A stretch of DNA of 26,471 bases. It comes from a virus. Under the pieces are notes generated by a model. It saw nothing but the letters and a program-made list of their open reading frames with translations, was not told where the DNA came from and ran no database searches. Shown in pieces: positions 8,309 through 17,042 of this stretch (within the stretch, counting starts at the first letter, position 1; the number at the start of each line of letters is the position of its first letter). Position numbers and translations under genes: made by a program. Location of the stretch: positions 1-26,471 of IMG/VR virus record IMGVR_UViG_3300031963_000811. One strand, given 5' to 3'.

Positions 8309-11300
8309 GCTACTTATTCGATCTTAACCCGACCGAGCAACGCGGCGCGTTTCAGACAGCAGTCACGAACGCGACCGACGTGGTCAATGCTCCGTTTTTT
8401 GAGGGCATGGGTACGGGCTTAGTGTCCGGCGCAAAATCGGCCTACTACCGCGACATCTACAATTCGGCCAATCCGCAGACAGAAGCGGATCTCCAGCAGA
8501 ACGCGATCGACCAGCTTGAAAAGCTAAAGCCAGATCCTCGCAGCGTTGGTACGGCTGGGCAAATCCTATATAGCCTGGGCGATATTTTTGGTACGGTTTA
8601 CGCGCAAGCGATGGGCGGCAACATTACGCCGACAACGCTAGCAATGGGAACTGGCACATCTTACGCAAATTCGCAGGAACAGCTTTACATTCGCCAGGGC
8701 ATCGATCCGGTTACGGCGCAATCGTTGGCCGCAACCGATGCGGCGGCGGTGGGCCTGGGTGTGGTATTGCCGGCTGCTGTGCCTGGTAGATTTGCGACCA
8801 GAGCATTTTCTGGCGGTGCGATCAATACGGTAATCGGCACCGGCCAGCGCGCTGCTTTGTCTTTCGAGCTGGAGAATGCTGGCTACGCTGATTTGGCGCG
8901 CCAATATAAGGCGTTCGATGCAGCTCACGTCTTAACCGATTTTACGCTGGGCGCATTTTTTGGTGGGTTTTTAGGCCCACGGCCGGCAGGTCGCGACGTT
9001 ACTGGCCGGGTACTGCCGTCGGATGTCGATGCGACGCTGACCATGGGCAATGCGGCCCACATTGAAACAAGCACTATTCCTGGCATGCCAACGGATAACG
9101 GAGCGCGCCAGGCGCACGTCAACGCCGTCAACAAGGCGCTCGACGATCTGATGAACGGTCGGCCGGTAGATGTCGGCGACCAGGTGACAACCGCGGCGTT
9201 TGACCCAAGACCGGAAACCCTGCTGCGCCAGGAAGTGACGCTGGAAGTCGAGCAGCACCTGGCCGAGCAGCTGCAAAGCCTTAAGCGCGAACTGGAGCGC
9301 CGCGGGCTGTCGACCGAAGACATTGATCAAACCGGACCTGTAACGCTGCGAGAGGTGGCTCCTGGCATGCCAGGCAGCGCGGCAATTACACAAGTAATCC
9401 CAAATGCAGCCATTGGCGAGCGCACGTCGGTCAAGATCGAAGGCAACTACCAGGATGCAACCTGGGCGGTTGTTGACGCCAAAGATGTCGAAGCGACGAT
9501 GGCCAAAGGGCCAAACCAGTTTCGCGATCGTTTCCGCGCAGCCAGCCAGGCGCAGATTGAAAAGATCGCCAATGCGCCAGATTTCAACCTGCTGGAGGCG
9601 TCGCCGCTGATGGATTTTGGCGCGCCGACGCTGACTAACGACGGCTTGATTGTGGGCGGCAATGGCCGTTTTGCCGGCGTTGCCAGATCTTATGGCCGCG
9701 GCACCGGCGAAATTTACCGCTCGGCACTACGCGCTAGCCTGGACAAGTTTGGTTTAAAAGAAGCCGATTTGGCCGGCAAAGAGCGGCCGGTCCTGGTGCG
9801 CGTTCTCGACAATCCGGTTGACGTGCAGCGCGTAGCTATTGCATCCAACGAAGGCGCTGGCCTGCGCATGTCAGCCCTGGAGCAAGCCAAAGTCGATAGC
9901 GTTCGCCTGGGCGAGATTACCGGCCTGGCTGTTGGTGAAAACGGTGAAGTCAACCTGGCTGCAAACATTAGCTACATCCAACGCTGGGCCGGGCAGTTTC
10001 CTGAAACCGAACAAGCGGCCCTGGTAGACAAGGCTGGCCGGCTGTCTCAGGAAGGCGAGAAGCGCCTGCGCAACGCGATTCTGTTTCGCGCCTATGGTGA
10101 CAGCCCGACGCTGGAGCGCCTGGTTGAAAGCACCGATCCTGGCGCGCGCAATGTGGCCACGGCCCTAATCCGTACTGCGCCGACGGTGGCCGAAGTCAAG
10201 GCAGCTATTGAACGAGGTGATTTGTATTCGCTAGACATTTCTGAGGACGTGACGGCGGCTGTCGAAAAGCTCGATGCGCTGCGATCTAGCGGTCAAAAAA
10301 TTAGGGATTACCTGGCGCAAGATGAGATGTTTGGCGCAGAGCTGACGCCTGTGTCGCGCATGATATTGGAACAGTTTGACAAAAATATCCGCTCGGCCAA
10401 AGCTATGACCGAGATCATCAATGGGTATTACAACGCGGTCGAAGCTCTAGGCAATCCGCGCCAGGTCAACATGCTGGGCGAAGCGCCGCCAACAAAAGAA
10501 CAATTGATGGCATCGATTGTTGGCGACAAGCAAAAAAATCAACAAGCGCTGTTTGAAAATGCAGAGCAAGCTCGCGTCAATGAGATTCTTTCAACAGAGG
10601 GTGTATTTGACGAAGCGCAATTGGCAAACTTGCCTGAAGCAGAGCGCGGCGTTTTGCGGAATCTTTACCAGCGCGCTGCGCAGTTAAAGGATTCATTTGA
10701 TCAGCTCGGCCAGGAAATTGCCCAGCAGGTTGGCGGTAGGTTAAAGGTTGCAAATATTAAAGGTGCGGACCGTGCTGTCGCCAAAATCAATTTTGATCTG
10801 GGCGGCAATGCCGGCAATATCAAAGATTTGTTGCGCGCAACGATTGAAGTTGATTCGATAACGCAGGCACGCGCTGCCATTGATTTGCTACAGCAGCGAT
10901 TTGAAGTATTGGAAAGCGGTTATCGTGATTTGTTTGATCCGGCTGCCAATCCAAAAGATGGCTACCGCGACGCGAAAATGAATGTGCAGCTTGATGGCAT
11001 TGTTGCTGAAATGCAGGTCAACTTGCCGGAAATGTTGCAAGCCAAAAAGCAGGTTCATAGCAAGTATAAAGAACGCTCCGACATCGAGCGCGCATCAGAA
11101 GGTCGTCAGCGCACCGACGCAGAACAAGCCAGGATCGATCAGCTCAACGCTGAAATGAAAGATGCTTACGACGCTGCTTTTGCGTCGGCCATGAGAGATG
11201 CAAACCTGGCTTCAGAAACTGGTGCGCCGTTCTTGCGCGCAGAATCTGAACTAAATCGTCGGGGCGGGTCAGTATCCCAGGCTGCACAAGAAAACGCTAC

Positions 11301-11604
11301 GCCTGGCACGTTGCCTAGCGAAACAGGGATGCCCTCGACATCGAGAAGCTCAACACTAGCAGGGAATTTCACGGATATTACCTCCGTTGATAATGTACCG
11401 GAAATGTTGAAAAATGTCAATTCTGAGGCCGCGGTTGCCGCCCAAGTGCTAACGGAACGACCAAACCTTACCATAGCTGATGAAAATGGCCAGCCTATGC
11501 TGGCTGCCGATGCGATCGCCCAGGCAAATGCGGAAATCGCAACGGCCATGCGAGAAGCGCCTGGCTTTGATGCGGCGGTGTCTTGTGCCTTAAGGAATTC
11601 ATAA
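8305..11604 (+). CDS. Giant ejection protein with DdrB-like ParB and RelA/SpoT-like domains
   Basis: Encodes 1099 residues. Residues 1-235 contain hydrophobic, Gly/Ala-rich helices that could contact membrane. Residues about 372-700 match the DdrB-like ParB superfamily pattern: FRDRFRAASQAQI at 406-418, then GGNGR at 451-455, then NEGAGLRMSALEQAKVD. Residues about 795-930 look like a RelA/SpoT nucleotidyltransferase: K819/R823/K827, IKDLLRATI with D841, PKDGYRD at 883-889, AEMQV with E902 and Q904, then H918. The C-terminus ends in a Cys-containing AAVSCALRNS tail. It lies between two other ejection-type genes and overlaps both, so it is probably packaged and delivered into the cell. ParB and RelA/SpoT activities are family inference. 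Whether it acts as an effector is unknown. Confidence 0.8.
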   Translation: MSYLFDLNPTEQRGAFQTAVTNATDVVNAPFFEGMGTGLVSGAKSAYYRDIYNSANPQTEADLQQNAIDQLEKLKPDPRSVGTAGQILYSLGDIFGTVYAQAMGGNITPTTLAMGTGTSYANSQEQLYIRQGIDPVTAQSLAATDAAAVGLGVVLPAAVPGRFATRAFSGGAINTVIGTGQRAALSFELENAGYADLARQYKAFDAAHVLTDFTLGAFFGGFLGPRPAGRDVTGRVLPSDVDATLTMGNAAHIETSTIPGMPTDNGARQAHVNAVNKALDDLMNGRPVDVGDQVTTAAFDPRPETLLRQEVTLEVEQHLAEQLQSLKRELERRGLSTEDIDQTGPVTLREVAPGMPGSAAITQVIPNAAIGERTSVKIEGNYQDATWAVVDAKDVEATMAKGPNQFRDRFRAASQAQIEKIANAPDFNLLEASPLMDFGAPTLTNDGLIVGGNGRFAGVARSYGRGTGEIYRSALRASLDKFGLKEADLAGKERPVLVRVLDNPVDVQRVAIASNEGAGLRMSALEQAKVDSVRLGEITGLAVGENGEVNLAANISYIQRWAGQFPETEQAALVDKAGRLSQEGEKRLRNAILFRAYGDSPTLERLVESTDPGARNVATALIRTAPTVAEVKAAIERGDLYSLDISEDVTAAVEKLDALRSSGQKIRDYLAQDEMFGAELTPVSRMILEQFDKNIRSAKAMTEIINGYYNAVEALGNPRQVNMLGEAPPTKEQLMASIVGDKQKNQQALFENAEQARVNEILSTEGVFDEAQLANLPEAERGVLRNLYQRAAQLKDSFDQLGQEIAQQVGGRLKVANIKGADRAVAKINFDLGGNAGNIKDLLRATIEVDSITQARAAIDLLQQRFEVLESGYRDLFDPAANPKDGYRDAKMNVQLDGIVAEMQVNLPEMLQAKKQVHSKYKERSDIERASEGRQRTDAEQARIDQLNAEMKDAYDAAFASAMRDANLASETGAPFLRAESELNRRGGSVSQAAQENATPGTLPSETGMPSTSRSSTLAGNFTDITSVDNVPEMLKNVNSEAAVAAQVLTERPNLTIADENGQPMLAADAIAQANAEIATAMREAPGFDAAVSCALRNS
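11592..11596 (+). promoter_or_regulatory. Shine-Dalgarno AAGGA fixing the start at 11604
   Basis: AAGGA lies seven bases before ATG 11604. The upstream in-frame TTG at 11583 has no such site, so the ATG that overlaps the preceding TAA is the better start. Confidence 0.7.
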
Positions 11605-14129
11605 TGAAAGCTAAGTGCATACAAGCTGTATCCCAGGCAATCAATCGCCAGATTACGCAGGCCGAGGCTGCCGGTATTGAGCAGCGAATTATGCGCAATA
11701 TGCGCGCCGTGGCTGCCAAGGATCCGGCTGCATTTTCTCGCATGACACCGGCGATGCGCTTGCAACAAGCAGCGCAGCTGGCTGGGCAAGAGTTAATCAA
11801 AGATGCGCAGCTCAAGCTCCGGCGCGTGCAGCTGTCGATCGAAGCGCACGATCGCCTGGAAACCTACATTAACGACCAGGTTGCCGGTGGCATGGACCGC
11901 CTGGATGCGCTGCGTCGAACGCTGGTCTTTAATGCCGACGGCAAGAGCAACACGCTGTCGGCCGAAAGTCGTGGTAACGCAATTCGTGCCAATTCAATTC
12001 GGCAATTGATCGATACTTTCGAAGCGGTAGATCCGCGGTTTTTTGGCCTGCTCGAATCTGAAGAGGGTGTACGCATTCTGACCAAAGCGATCTTTGGCGA
12101 GAAAACCGGCAACGCCGTCGCTGACAAAGGCGCGAAAGCCTGGACCGACGTGGCCGACCAGCTGCGCGAGCAGTTCAACAATGCCGGGGGCAAGATACGC
12201 GAGCTGGAGAATTGGGCGCTGCCGCAGCACCATTCGCAGCTGAAGGTCGCCAAGGCCGGCCGCGACGCCTGGACGGCGGCTGTCTTTCCGATGCTGAACC
12301 GCCGGCGCTACCTGCGCGACGACGGCCTGCCGATGTCGGACAGCGAGGTCGTGCAGTTTCTGCATTCGGCCTGGGAAAGCATCGCCACCGGCGGTATCAA
12401 TCAAATGACGCCTGGCGCGCCAGGGCAAAGCATGCTGGCCAACCGTCGCGCTTTTGCTCGCGAAATCCACTACAAGGACGCCGACAGCTACCTGGCGTAT
12501 CAGCAGCAGTTTGGCGAGCAGTCGCTGTGGGGCGTAATTACCGGCCACGTCGAGGGGCTGTCGAAAGAAATCGCCATGCTCGAAACTTACGGGCCGAATG
12601 CTGATCGTTCGTTTAGCGTTATGCTTGAAAAGCAATTGCAGGCAAAGGCGCTTGATAATCCAGAGGCTACGACCAAAGCAGAAATGGAAGCGCGCCGCCT
12701 GGCCAACCTTTACGATTTCGTCTCTGGCCGCACGCAGCCCGTCGTCAACGAACACCTGGCGCAGACGTTCGACACGTTGCGCAACTGGCTAGTCAGCTCG
12801 CGCCTGGGATCCGCGGTTATCACGGCGTTGACCGACGAAGCAACAATTCACCTGACGGCCAACATTAACAAGCTGCCGGAAATGCAGCTGTTGGCTAACG
12901 AGCTAGCGGCGCTCAATCCGGCAAACCAAACCGAGAAAAACCTGGCGCTGCGTGCTGGCCTGGCGATCGATACTATGATCGGCGAGCTTAACCGCTGGGG
13001 CCAGGACAACCTGGGGCCGACGTTTTCCAGCAAGATGGCCAGCACCGTCATGCGCGCATCAGGCATGAACGCGTTGGATGGTGCGCGCCGTCGGGCGTTT
13101 GGCGTGACGATGATGTCGTCCCTGGGCGAGATCGCCGGCAAGTACAAAACACTCAAAGACATTGACCCAGCCGATTATCGGATCCTGCTGTCCAAGGGCA
13201 TCACCGCAGAAAACTTCCAGGTGTGGAAGCTGGCCCAGCTAGAGCAGTGGGGCGCTGGCAACGGCGTGCTGACGCCGGAATCGATCATGCGGATCCCTGA
13301 CGCTGACCTGGTTGCAGCTGGTTTTGCTGACGCGACTGTTGCCAAGCGCGAGGCGGTGCTGCGCCTCCTGGGCGTGGTGCTGGAGGAAACCGACATGGCC
13401 GTGATCCGACCAGGCGCGGCCGACAAGTTTCTGACCGGGGCAGGGATGGAGCGCGGCACCTGGAAAGGCGAGCTGACTAGGTCTTTCTTCTTGTTCAAGT
13501 CCTTCCCGCTGGCGATGATCGCTCGCCATTGGATGCGCGGCATGGGCATGGAGACGGCCGGCGGCAAAGCAGGTTATATCGCTAGCCTGGTGGTCGGCAC
13601 GACGGTCCTGGGCGCAGCGTCGCAGACAATCAACGATCTGCTACAGGGTAAGAATCCGCGCAACTACAACCCATTTGAGGGCGAATACGGGGCGCGTAAT
13701 TGGATGGCAGCAATGCTGAAGGGCGGCAGCCTGGGGATCTACGGCGATTTTCTATTTTCGGGCGCGACCCAGCACGGCAACACCGGACCGATCGCGTCGC
13801 TGTTGGGGCCGGTCGCTGGCCTGGTCGAGGAGGCATTTAACTTAACGCAGGGCAACATCATCCAGGCAATGCAGGGTAAGGACACCAAGTTTGGTGCCGA
13901 AGCGGTCAAATTTATCCGCGGCAATCTGCCTGGTGCAAATCTTTGGTACACAAAAGCGGCGATGGATCACCTGATTTTCCATCAACTGCAGGAGTATTTC
14001 TCGCCTGGGTATCTTGCTACAATGCAGCGCAGAGCGCAGCGAGAGTTTGGTCAGACGTATTTCTGGCAACCAGGCACCGGCCTTGATGGCATGCGTGCGC
14101 CTGATTTCGAAAAAGCTATAGGGGAATAA
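11604..14129 (+). CDS. Large internal virion / ejection protein, no recognised catalytic domain
   Basis: Encodes 841 residues from ATG 11604. An in-frame TTG at 11583 would add seven residues but lacks a ribosome site. The stop of the previous gene and this ATG share a base. The protein is largely helical. It carries a WALPQHHSQLKV segment near residue 205, long amphipathic helices, and a Gly/Ala-rich hydrophobic stretch (about 660-690, YIASLVVGTTVLGAASQT) that could insert in membrane. I recall similar proteins as the last large gene of the ejection block in BPP-1-like podoviruses. It occupies the T7 gp16 position but shows no transglycosylase motif. A role in DNA transfer is inferred from size and order. 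Confidence 0.75.
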   Translation: MKAKCIQAVSQAINRQITQAEAAGIEQRIMRNMRAVAAKDPAAFSRMTPAMRLQQAAQLAGQELIKDAQLKLRRVQLSIEAHDRLETYINDQVAGGMDRLDALRRTLVFNADGKSNTLSAESRGNAIRANSIRQLIDTFEAVDPRFFGLLESEEGVRILTKAIFGEKTGNAVADKGAKAWTDVADQLREQFNNAGGKIRELENWALPQHHSQLKVAKAGRDAWTAAVFPMLNRRRYLRDDGLPMSDSEVVQFLHSAWESIATGGINQMTPGAPGQSMLANRRAFAREIHYKDADSYLAYQQQFGEQSLWGVITGHVEGLSKEIAMLETYGPNADRSFSVMLEKQLQAKALDNPEATTKAEMEARRLANLYDFVSGRTQPVVNEHLAQTFDTLRNWLVSSRLGSAVITALTDEATIHLTANINKLPEMQLLANELAALNPANQTEKNLALRAGLAIDTMIGELNRWGQDNLGPTFSSKMASTVMRASGMNALDGARRRAFGVTMMSSLGEIAGKYKTLKDIDPADYRILLSKGITAENFQVWKLAQLEQWGAGNGVLTPESIMRIPDADLVAAGFADATVAKREAVLRLLGVVLEETDMAVIRPGAADKFLTGAGMERGTWKGELTRSFFLFKSFPLAMIARHWMRGMGMETAGGKAGYIASLVVGTTVLGAASQTINDLLQGKNPRNYNPFEGEYGARNWMAAMLKGGSLGIYGDFLFSGATQHGNTGPIASLLGPVAGLVEEAFNLTQGNIIQAMQGKDTKFGAEAVKFIRGNLPGANLWYTKAAMDHLIFHQLQEYFSPGYLATMQRRAQREFGQTYFWQPGTGLDGMRAPDFEKAIGE

Positions 14130-14132
14130 GCG

Positions 14133-15770
14133 ATGACGGTCAGCTCACAAACCGCACGCGTCAGCTACTCTGGCAACAGCTCGACGACAGCATTTGCGGT
14201 CAGTTTCTATTTTCTCGCCAGCAGCCACTTACGGGTGACGCTGCGCGCCGCCAGCGGCGTCGAAACCGTCCAAGTACTCAATACCGATTACACCGTGTCT
14301 GGCGCTGGCAATCCGGCCGGCGGCACGGTTACGATGACAACTGCGCCGGCAACAGGTCAGACGCTGGTAATTCAGCGCAACGTGCCGTTTACCCAGGAAG
14401 TCGATTATCAGCCGAACGATCCGTTTCCAGCCGAAAGCCATGAGCAAGCGCTGGACAAGTTGACGATGGAAGCGCAGCAGCTCAACGAAGCGGTCGGCCG
14501 CTCGATCAAGCTGTCGCCAACCAACACGATGGCATCGACCGAGTTTACTGTCGGCGCAACGGATCGCGCAAACAAGGTTCTATCGTTCGACGCCAGCGGT
14601 GAGCTTGCGGTTTCGCAGGAGCTTGGCACCTACAGAGGCAATTGGGCGTCCGGCACGGCGTATGCGGTGCGCGACATCATCAAGGACACATCCAACGCTA
14701 ACATCTACATTTGCCTGGTTGCGCACACGTCGAGCGGCAGCCAGCCGATTTCGACCAACACCGACAGCGCCAAATGGGCGCTGCTTGTCGACGCAGCGTC
14801 GGCCGCAACTTCGGCAAGCGACGCGGCTGCATCGGCTGCCCTGGCAAATGATTGGGCGACCAAGACAAGCAGCCCGGTGGCTGGCGGCGAATACAGCGCA
14901 AAGTATCATGCCCTGGCTGCCGCGAGTTCAGCGTCAGCTGCTTCGGGTTCCGCATCAACGGCCACGACACAAGCGTCTAATGCTGCATCGAGCGCCAGCT
15001 CGGCATCGTCCAGCGCTAGCACGGCAACGACACAAGCCGGGATTGCGACGACCCAGGCCGGCGCTGCCGCGACGCAGGCGAGCAGTGCGGCAAACTCTGC
15101 AGCGCTCGCGGCGGCATCTGCATCGGCTGGCCTTTACAACGCCGTCATCGACAAAAGCGCCGACTACACGGTTGCGCTTGCCGACAACGGTGACCTGATC
15201 AGAGTGGACACAAGCGGCGGTGCTAGGACGATTACGCTGCCGCTGATCAGCTCGCTTGTTGATGGTTTCAAGATCGCGATCGTCAAGTGGACCGGCGACA
15301 CAAACGAATTGTCGATTGTGCGCTCTGGTAGCAACACAATTAACGGTCAAACCTCATACAACATTGGCAGCCAATATGTATCGGCGACCTTTGTCGCGGA
15401 TGCGGAATCGGGCCAATGGTTTGCCACGGCGTCCGGCGTCGGTACGACGAACGCATTTGTAAACCGGTTTAGTGGCAACGGATCGACCACTGGTTTTACG
15501 CTGTCTGGCGATCCTGGCTCGATAAACAACACGGCCGTTTATATCAGCGGCGTCTATCAGCAGAAAAACACTTACACGTTGTCTGGCTCGACGCTGACGT
15601 TCTCGCCTGCGCCGCCGTCCGGCACCAACAACATTGAAGCCGTTTGGATAGCGCCATTGGCAATTGGGGTGCCAGGCGACGCAACCGTATCTGACGCGAA
15701 GCTGACATCAACTTTGAGGGCCTCCATTACCGGCAAGTCGGTAGCGATGGCCATCGTTTTCGGAGGATAA
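14133..15770 (+). CDS. Tail fibre protein with T7 gp17-like N-terminal anchor
   Basis: Encodes 545 residues. Residues 1-155 match the T7 tail-fibre N-terminal domain that attaches fibres to the tail: VSYSGNSSTTAFAVSFYF, LRVTLR, DYTVSGAGNPAGGTV, QRNVPFTQEVDYQ and the ALDKLTMEAQQLNEAVGRS helix. Residues 167-222 look like a small carbohydrate-binding-type module (YRGNW to KWALLV). Then comes an Ala/Ser/Thr repeat shaft (about 223-333) and a beta-structured distal part. The protein probably trimerises and binds the host surface. The gene starts three bases after the ejection gene. The short terminal domain and following genes suggest that recognition is shared between several proteins. Confidence 0.85.
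   Translation: MTVSSQTARVSYSGNSSTTAFAVSFYFLASSHLRVTLRAASGVETVQVLNTDYTVSGAGNPAGGTVTMTTAPATGQTLVIQRNVPFTQEVDYQPNDPFPAESHEQALDKLTMEAQQLNEAVGRSIKLSPTNTMASTEFTVGATDRANKVLSFDASGELAVSQELGTYRGNWASGTAYAVRDIIKDTSNANIYICLVAHTSSGSQPISTNTDSAKWALLVDAASAATSASDAAASAALANDWATKTSSPVAGGEYSAKYHALAAASSASAASGSASTATTQASNAASSASSASSSASTATTQAGIATTQAGAAATQASSAANSAALAAASASAGLYNAVIDKSADYTVALADNGDLIRVDTSGGARTITLPLISSLVDGFKIAIVKWTGDTNELSIVRSGSNTINGQTSYNIGSQYVSATFVADAESGQWFATASGVGTTNAFVNRFSGNGSTTGFTLSGDPGSINNTAVYISGVYQQKNTYTLSGSTLTFSPAPPSGTNNIEAVWIAPLAIGVPGDATVSDAKLTSTLRASITGKSVAMAIVFGG
14803..15135 (+). repeat. Ala/Ser/Thr-coding repeat of the fibre shaft
   Basis: The DNA codes for a low-complexity stretch with recurring ASSAS, SASTATTQA and TTQAGAAATQA units, of the kind that forms trimeric coiled-coil shafts in tail fibres. 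Such tracts are prone to length change by recombination. Confidence 0.7.
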
Positions 15771-15773
15771 ATC

Positions 15774-16127
15774 ATGGCCGCACCTAACGTCGTCGCAGTC
15801 GCGACAATCACCGGCAAAACTGCAGTTCAGCTGGTTGGCACTAGCGCCACAGCGATCGTCAGCAATAGCTCTGGCAGTAACAAGGTATTTAAGGTCAATG
15901 CTTTGTACATTTCGAATGTTGACGCATCGGCAAACTTCTTGATAACAGTCGATCTGTTTCGCAGCTCAACTGCTTACCGCATGGCGCTGCAAATGGTGGT
16001 GCCGGTAAATTCGACGATCGATTTGTTAAGCAAGTCGATCTATTTGGAGGAAGGCGACAGTTTGCGCTTAACGGCCAACACGGCGAGCAAACTTGAGGCC
16101 GTTGCTTCTTATGAGGAAATAAGCTGA
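15774..16127 (+). CDS. Small beta-rich fibre-region protein, hypothetical
   Basis: Encodes 117 residues. The ATG at 15774 follows a GGAGG site that overlaps the fibre gene's end. The sequence is a run of beta strands (VVAVATITGKTA, KVFKVNALYISNV, KSIYLEEGDSLRLTA), which suggests a compact jelly-roll or beta-sandwich protein. I recall related small proteins next to fibre genes in aquatic phages, without a known function. Position between two receptor-binding genes suggests a virion accessory or adaptor for the distal fibre. Its stop and the next ATG overlap (TGATG). Confidence 0.7.
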   Translation: MAAPNVVAVATITGKTAVQLVGTSATAIVSNSSGSNKVFKVNALYISNVDASANFLITVDLFRSSTAYRMALQMVVPVNSTIDLLSKSIYLEEGDSLRLTANTASKLEAVASYEEIS

Positions 16128-17038
16128 TGCGACGCGGCAACGGTGGTGTGATTGGCAACCTGAGCGAGCCAACAATCAACAGCACAAAAGGCGTTTGGTC
16201 ACTTTCCGACGTGCAGCAATACGGCCAAAGCTCTAAATGGCCTCCGACCGGAAACATGATTGAGTACCTGGTTGTCGCTGGTGGCGGCGGTGGTGGCCGT
16301 TCGATTGGGGACGGCGGGGCGTCTGGCGGTGGCGGTGGTGGCGGGTTGCTGGCCAGCACAGCGCCATTCAAAACCGGCGTTTCTTACTCTGTGCGCGTTG
16401 GCGCTGGCGGTGGCGGTGGCACGTCGCCGAGTAATGGCGGCGACTCTGTACTAGGACCGTTTCGAGCATTTGGCGGTGGCGGTGGATCGAACGGGCCATC
16501 GAGCATCGGAGCTGGGTCAGGTGGATCTGGTGGCGGCAGTAATTTGTATGGTGGCAACGCTGGGTTAGGAACCACAGGACAAGGCTTTGGTGGTGGAAAC
16601 GGAAACGGCGGTCTTGCCGGCGGCGGTGGAGGCGCAGGGGCAGCCGGAACAACCGCAGGCGGGAACGGCATCCAAAGTTCTATCACTGGAACAGCAACAT
16701 TCTACGCCGGAGGCGGTGGCGGCGGCGCTAACAGTAACGGTGCAAGTGGCGCTGCCGGAGGTTCTGGTGGCGGTGGGCAGGGCGGTGGACCTTACGGCGC
16801 AACTGGCACCGCAGGCACGGCCAACCTTGGCGGCGGTGGTGGTGGCAGTGGTCAGTGGAACGGTGGGGCCGCTAACGGTGCGGCTGGCGGTTCTGGTGTT
16901 GTCGTCATTGCTTACCCAAGCACGATTAGCAATCTGTCGACAATTGATGCCGGCCTAACTTATACGCTCGATACAACAACCAGGTCGGGATTTAGAATTT
17001 ACAGATTCACGGCCGGCATCGGTTCAATTACATGGTGA
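16127..17038 (+). CDS. Glycine-rich tail adhesin-like protein
   Basis: Encodes 303 residues. After a short N-terminal segment, IEYLVVAGGGGGG opens a glycine-rich domain (about residues 50-262) with repeated GGGGG blocks separated by short variable loops. The terminal part ends in a small domain (YTLDTTTRSGFRIYRF). Phage receptor-binding proteins with alternating polyglycine and variable loops are known (T-even gp38-type adhesins pack polyglycine-II helices), and glycine-rich tail proteins are common in aquatic phages. The loops would be the host-contact surface. It lies in a block of fibre genes. A virion tip adhesin is likely but not proven. Confidence 0.75.
   Translation: MRRGNGGVIGNLSEPTINSTKGVWSLSDVQQYGQSSKWPPTGNMIEYLVVAGGGGGGRSIGDGGASGGGGGGGLLASTAPFKTGVSYSVRVGAGGGGGTSPSNGGDSVLGPFRAFGGGGGSNGPSSIGAGSGGSGGGSNLYGGNAGLGTTGQGFGGGNGNGGLAGGGGGAGAAGTTAGGNGIQSSITGTATFYAGGGGGGANSNGASGAAGGSGGGGQGGGPYGATGTAGTANLGGGGGGSGQWNGGAANGAAGGSGVVVIAYPSTISNLSTIDAGLTYTLDTTTRSGFRIYRFTAGIGSITW
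16277..16896 (+). repeat. GGN-rich low-complexity coding tract
   Basis: The tract is dominated by GGN codons coding for runs of four to seven glycines separated by short non-glycine loops. The repeated DNA also creates proline-rich antisense open frames that I do not treat as genes. Confidence 0.8.
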
Positions 17039-17042
17039 TCTA

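Noticed and set aside
11583-11603. TTG start extending the 841-residue ejection protein by seven residues
   Set aside because: The ATG at 11604 has AAGGA at proper spacing and the usual TAATG junction; the TTG has neither.
14599-15198. 199-codon plus-strand frame inside the tail fibre gene
   Set aside because: It is an Arg/Pro-rich shadow of the Ala/Ser repeat and has no ribosome site.
16384-16686. Proline-rich antisense frame opposite the glycine-rich adhesin
   Set aside because: GGN codons read as NCC on the other strand and give polyproline automatically.
16277-16896. Possible CRISPR-like or tandem DNA repeat
   Set aside because: The units are irregular GGN codon runs without constant repeat length or spacers; it is coding low complexity.
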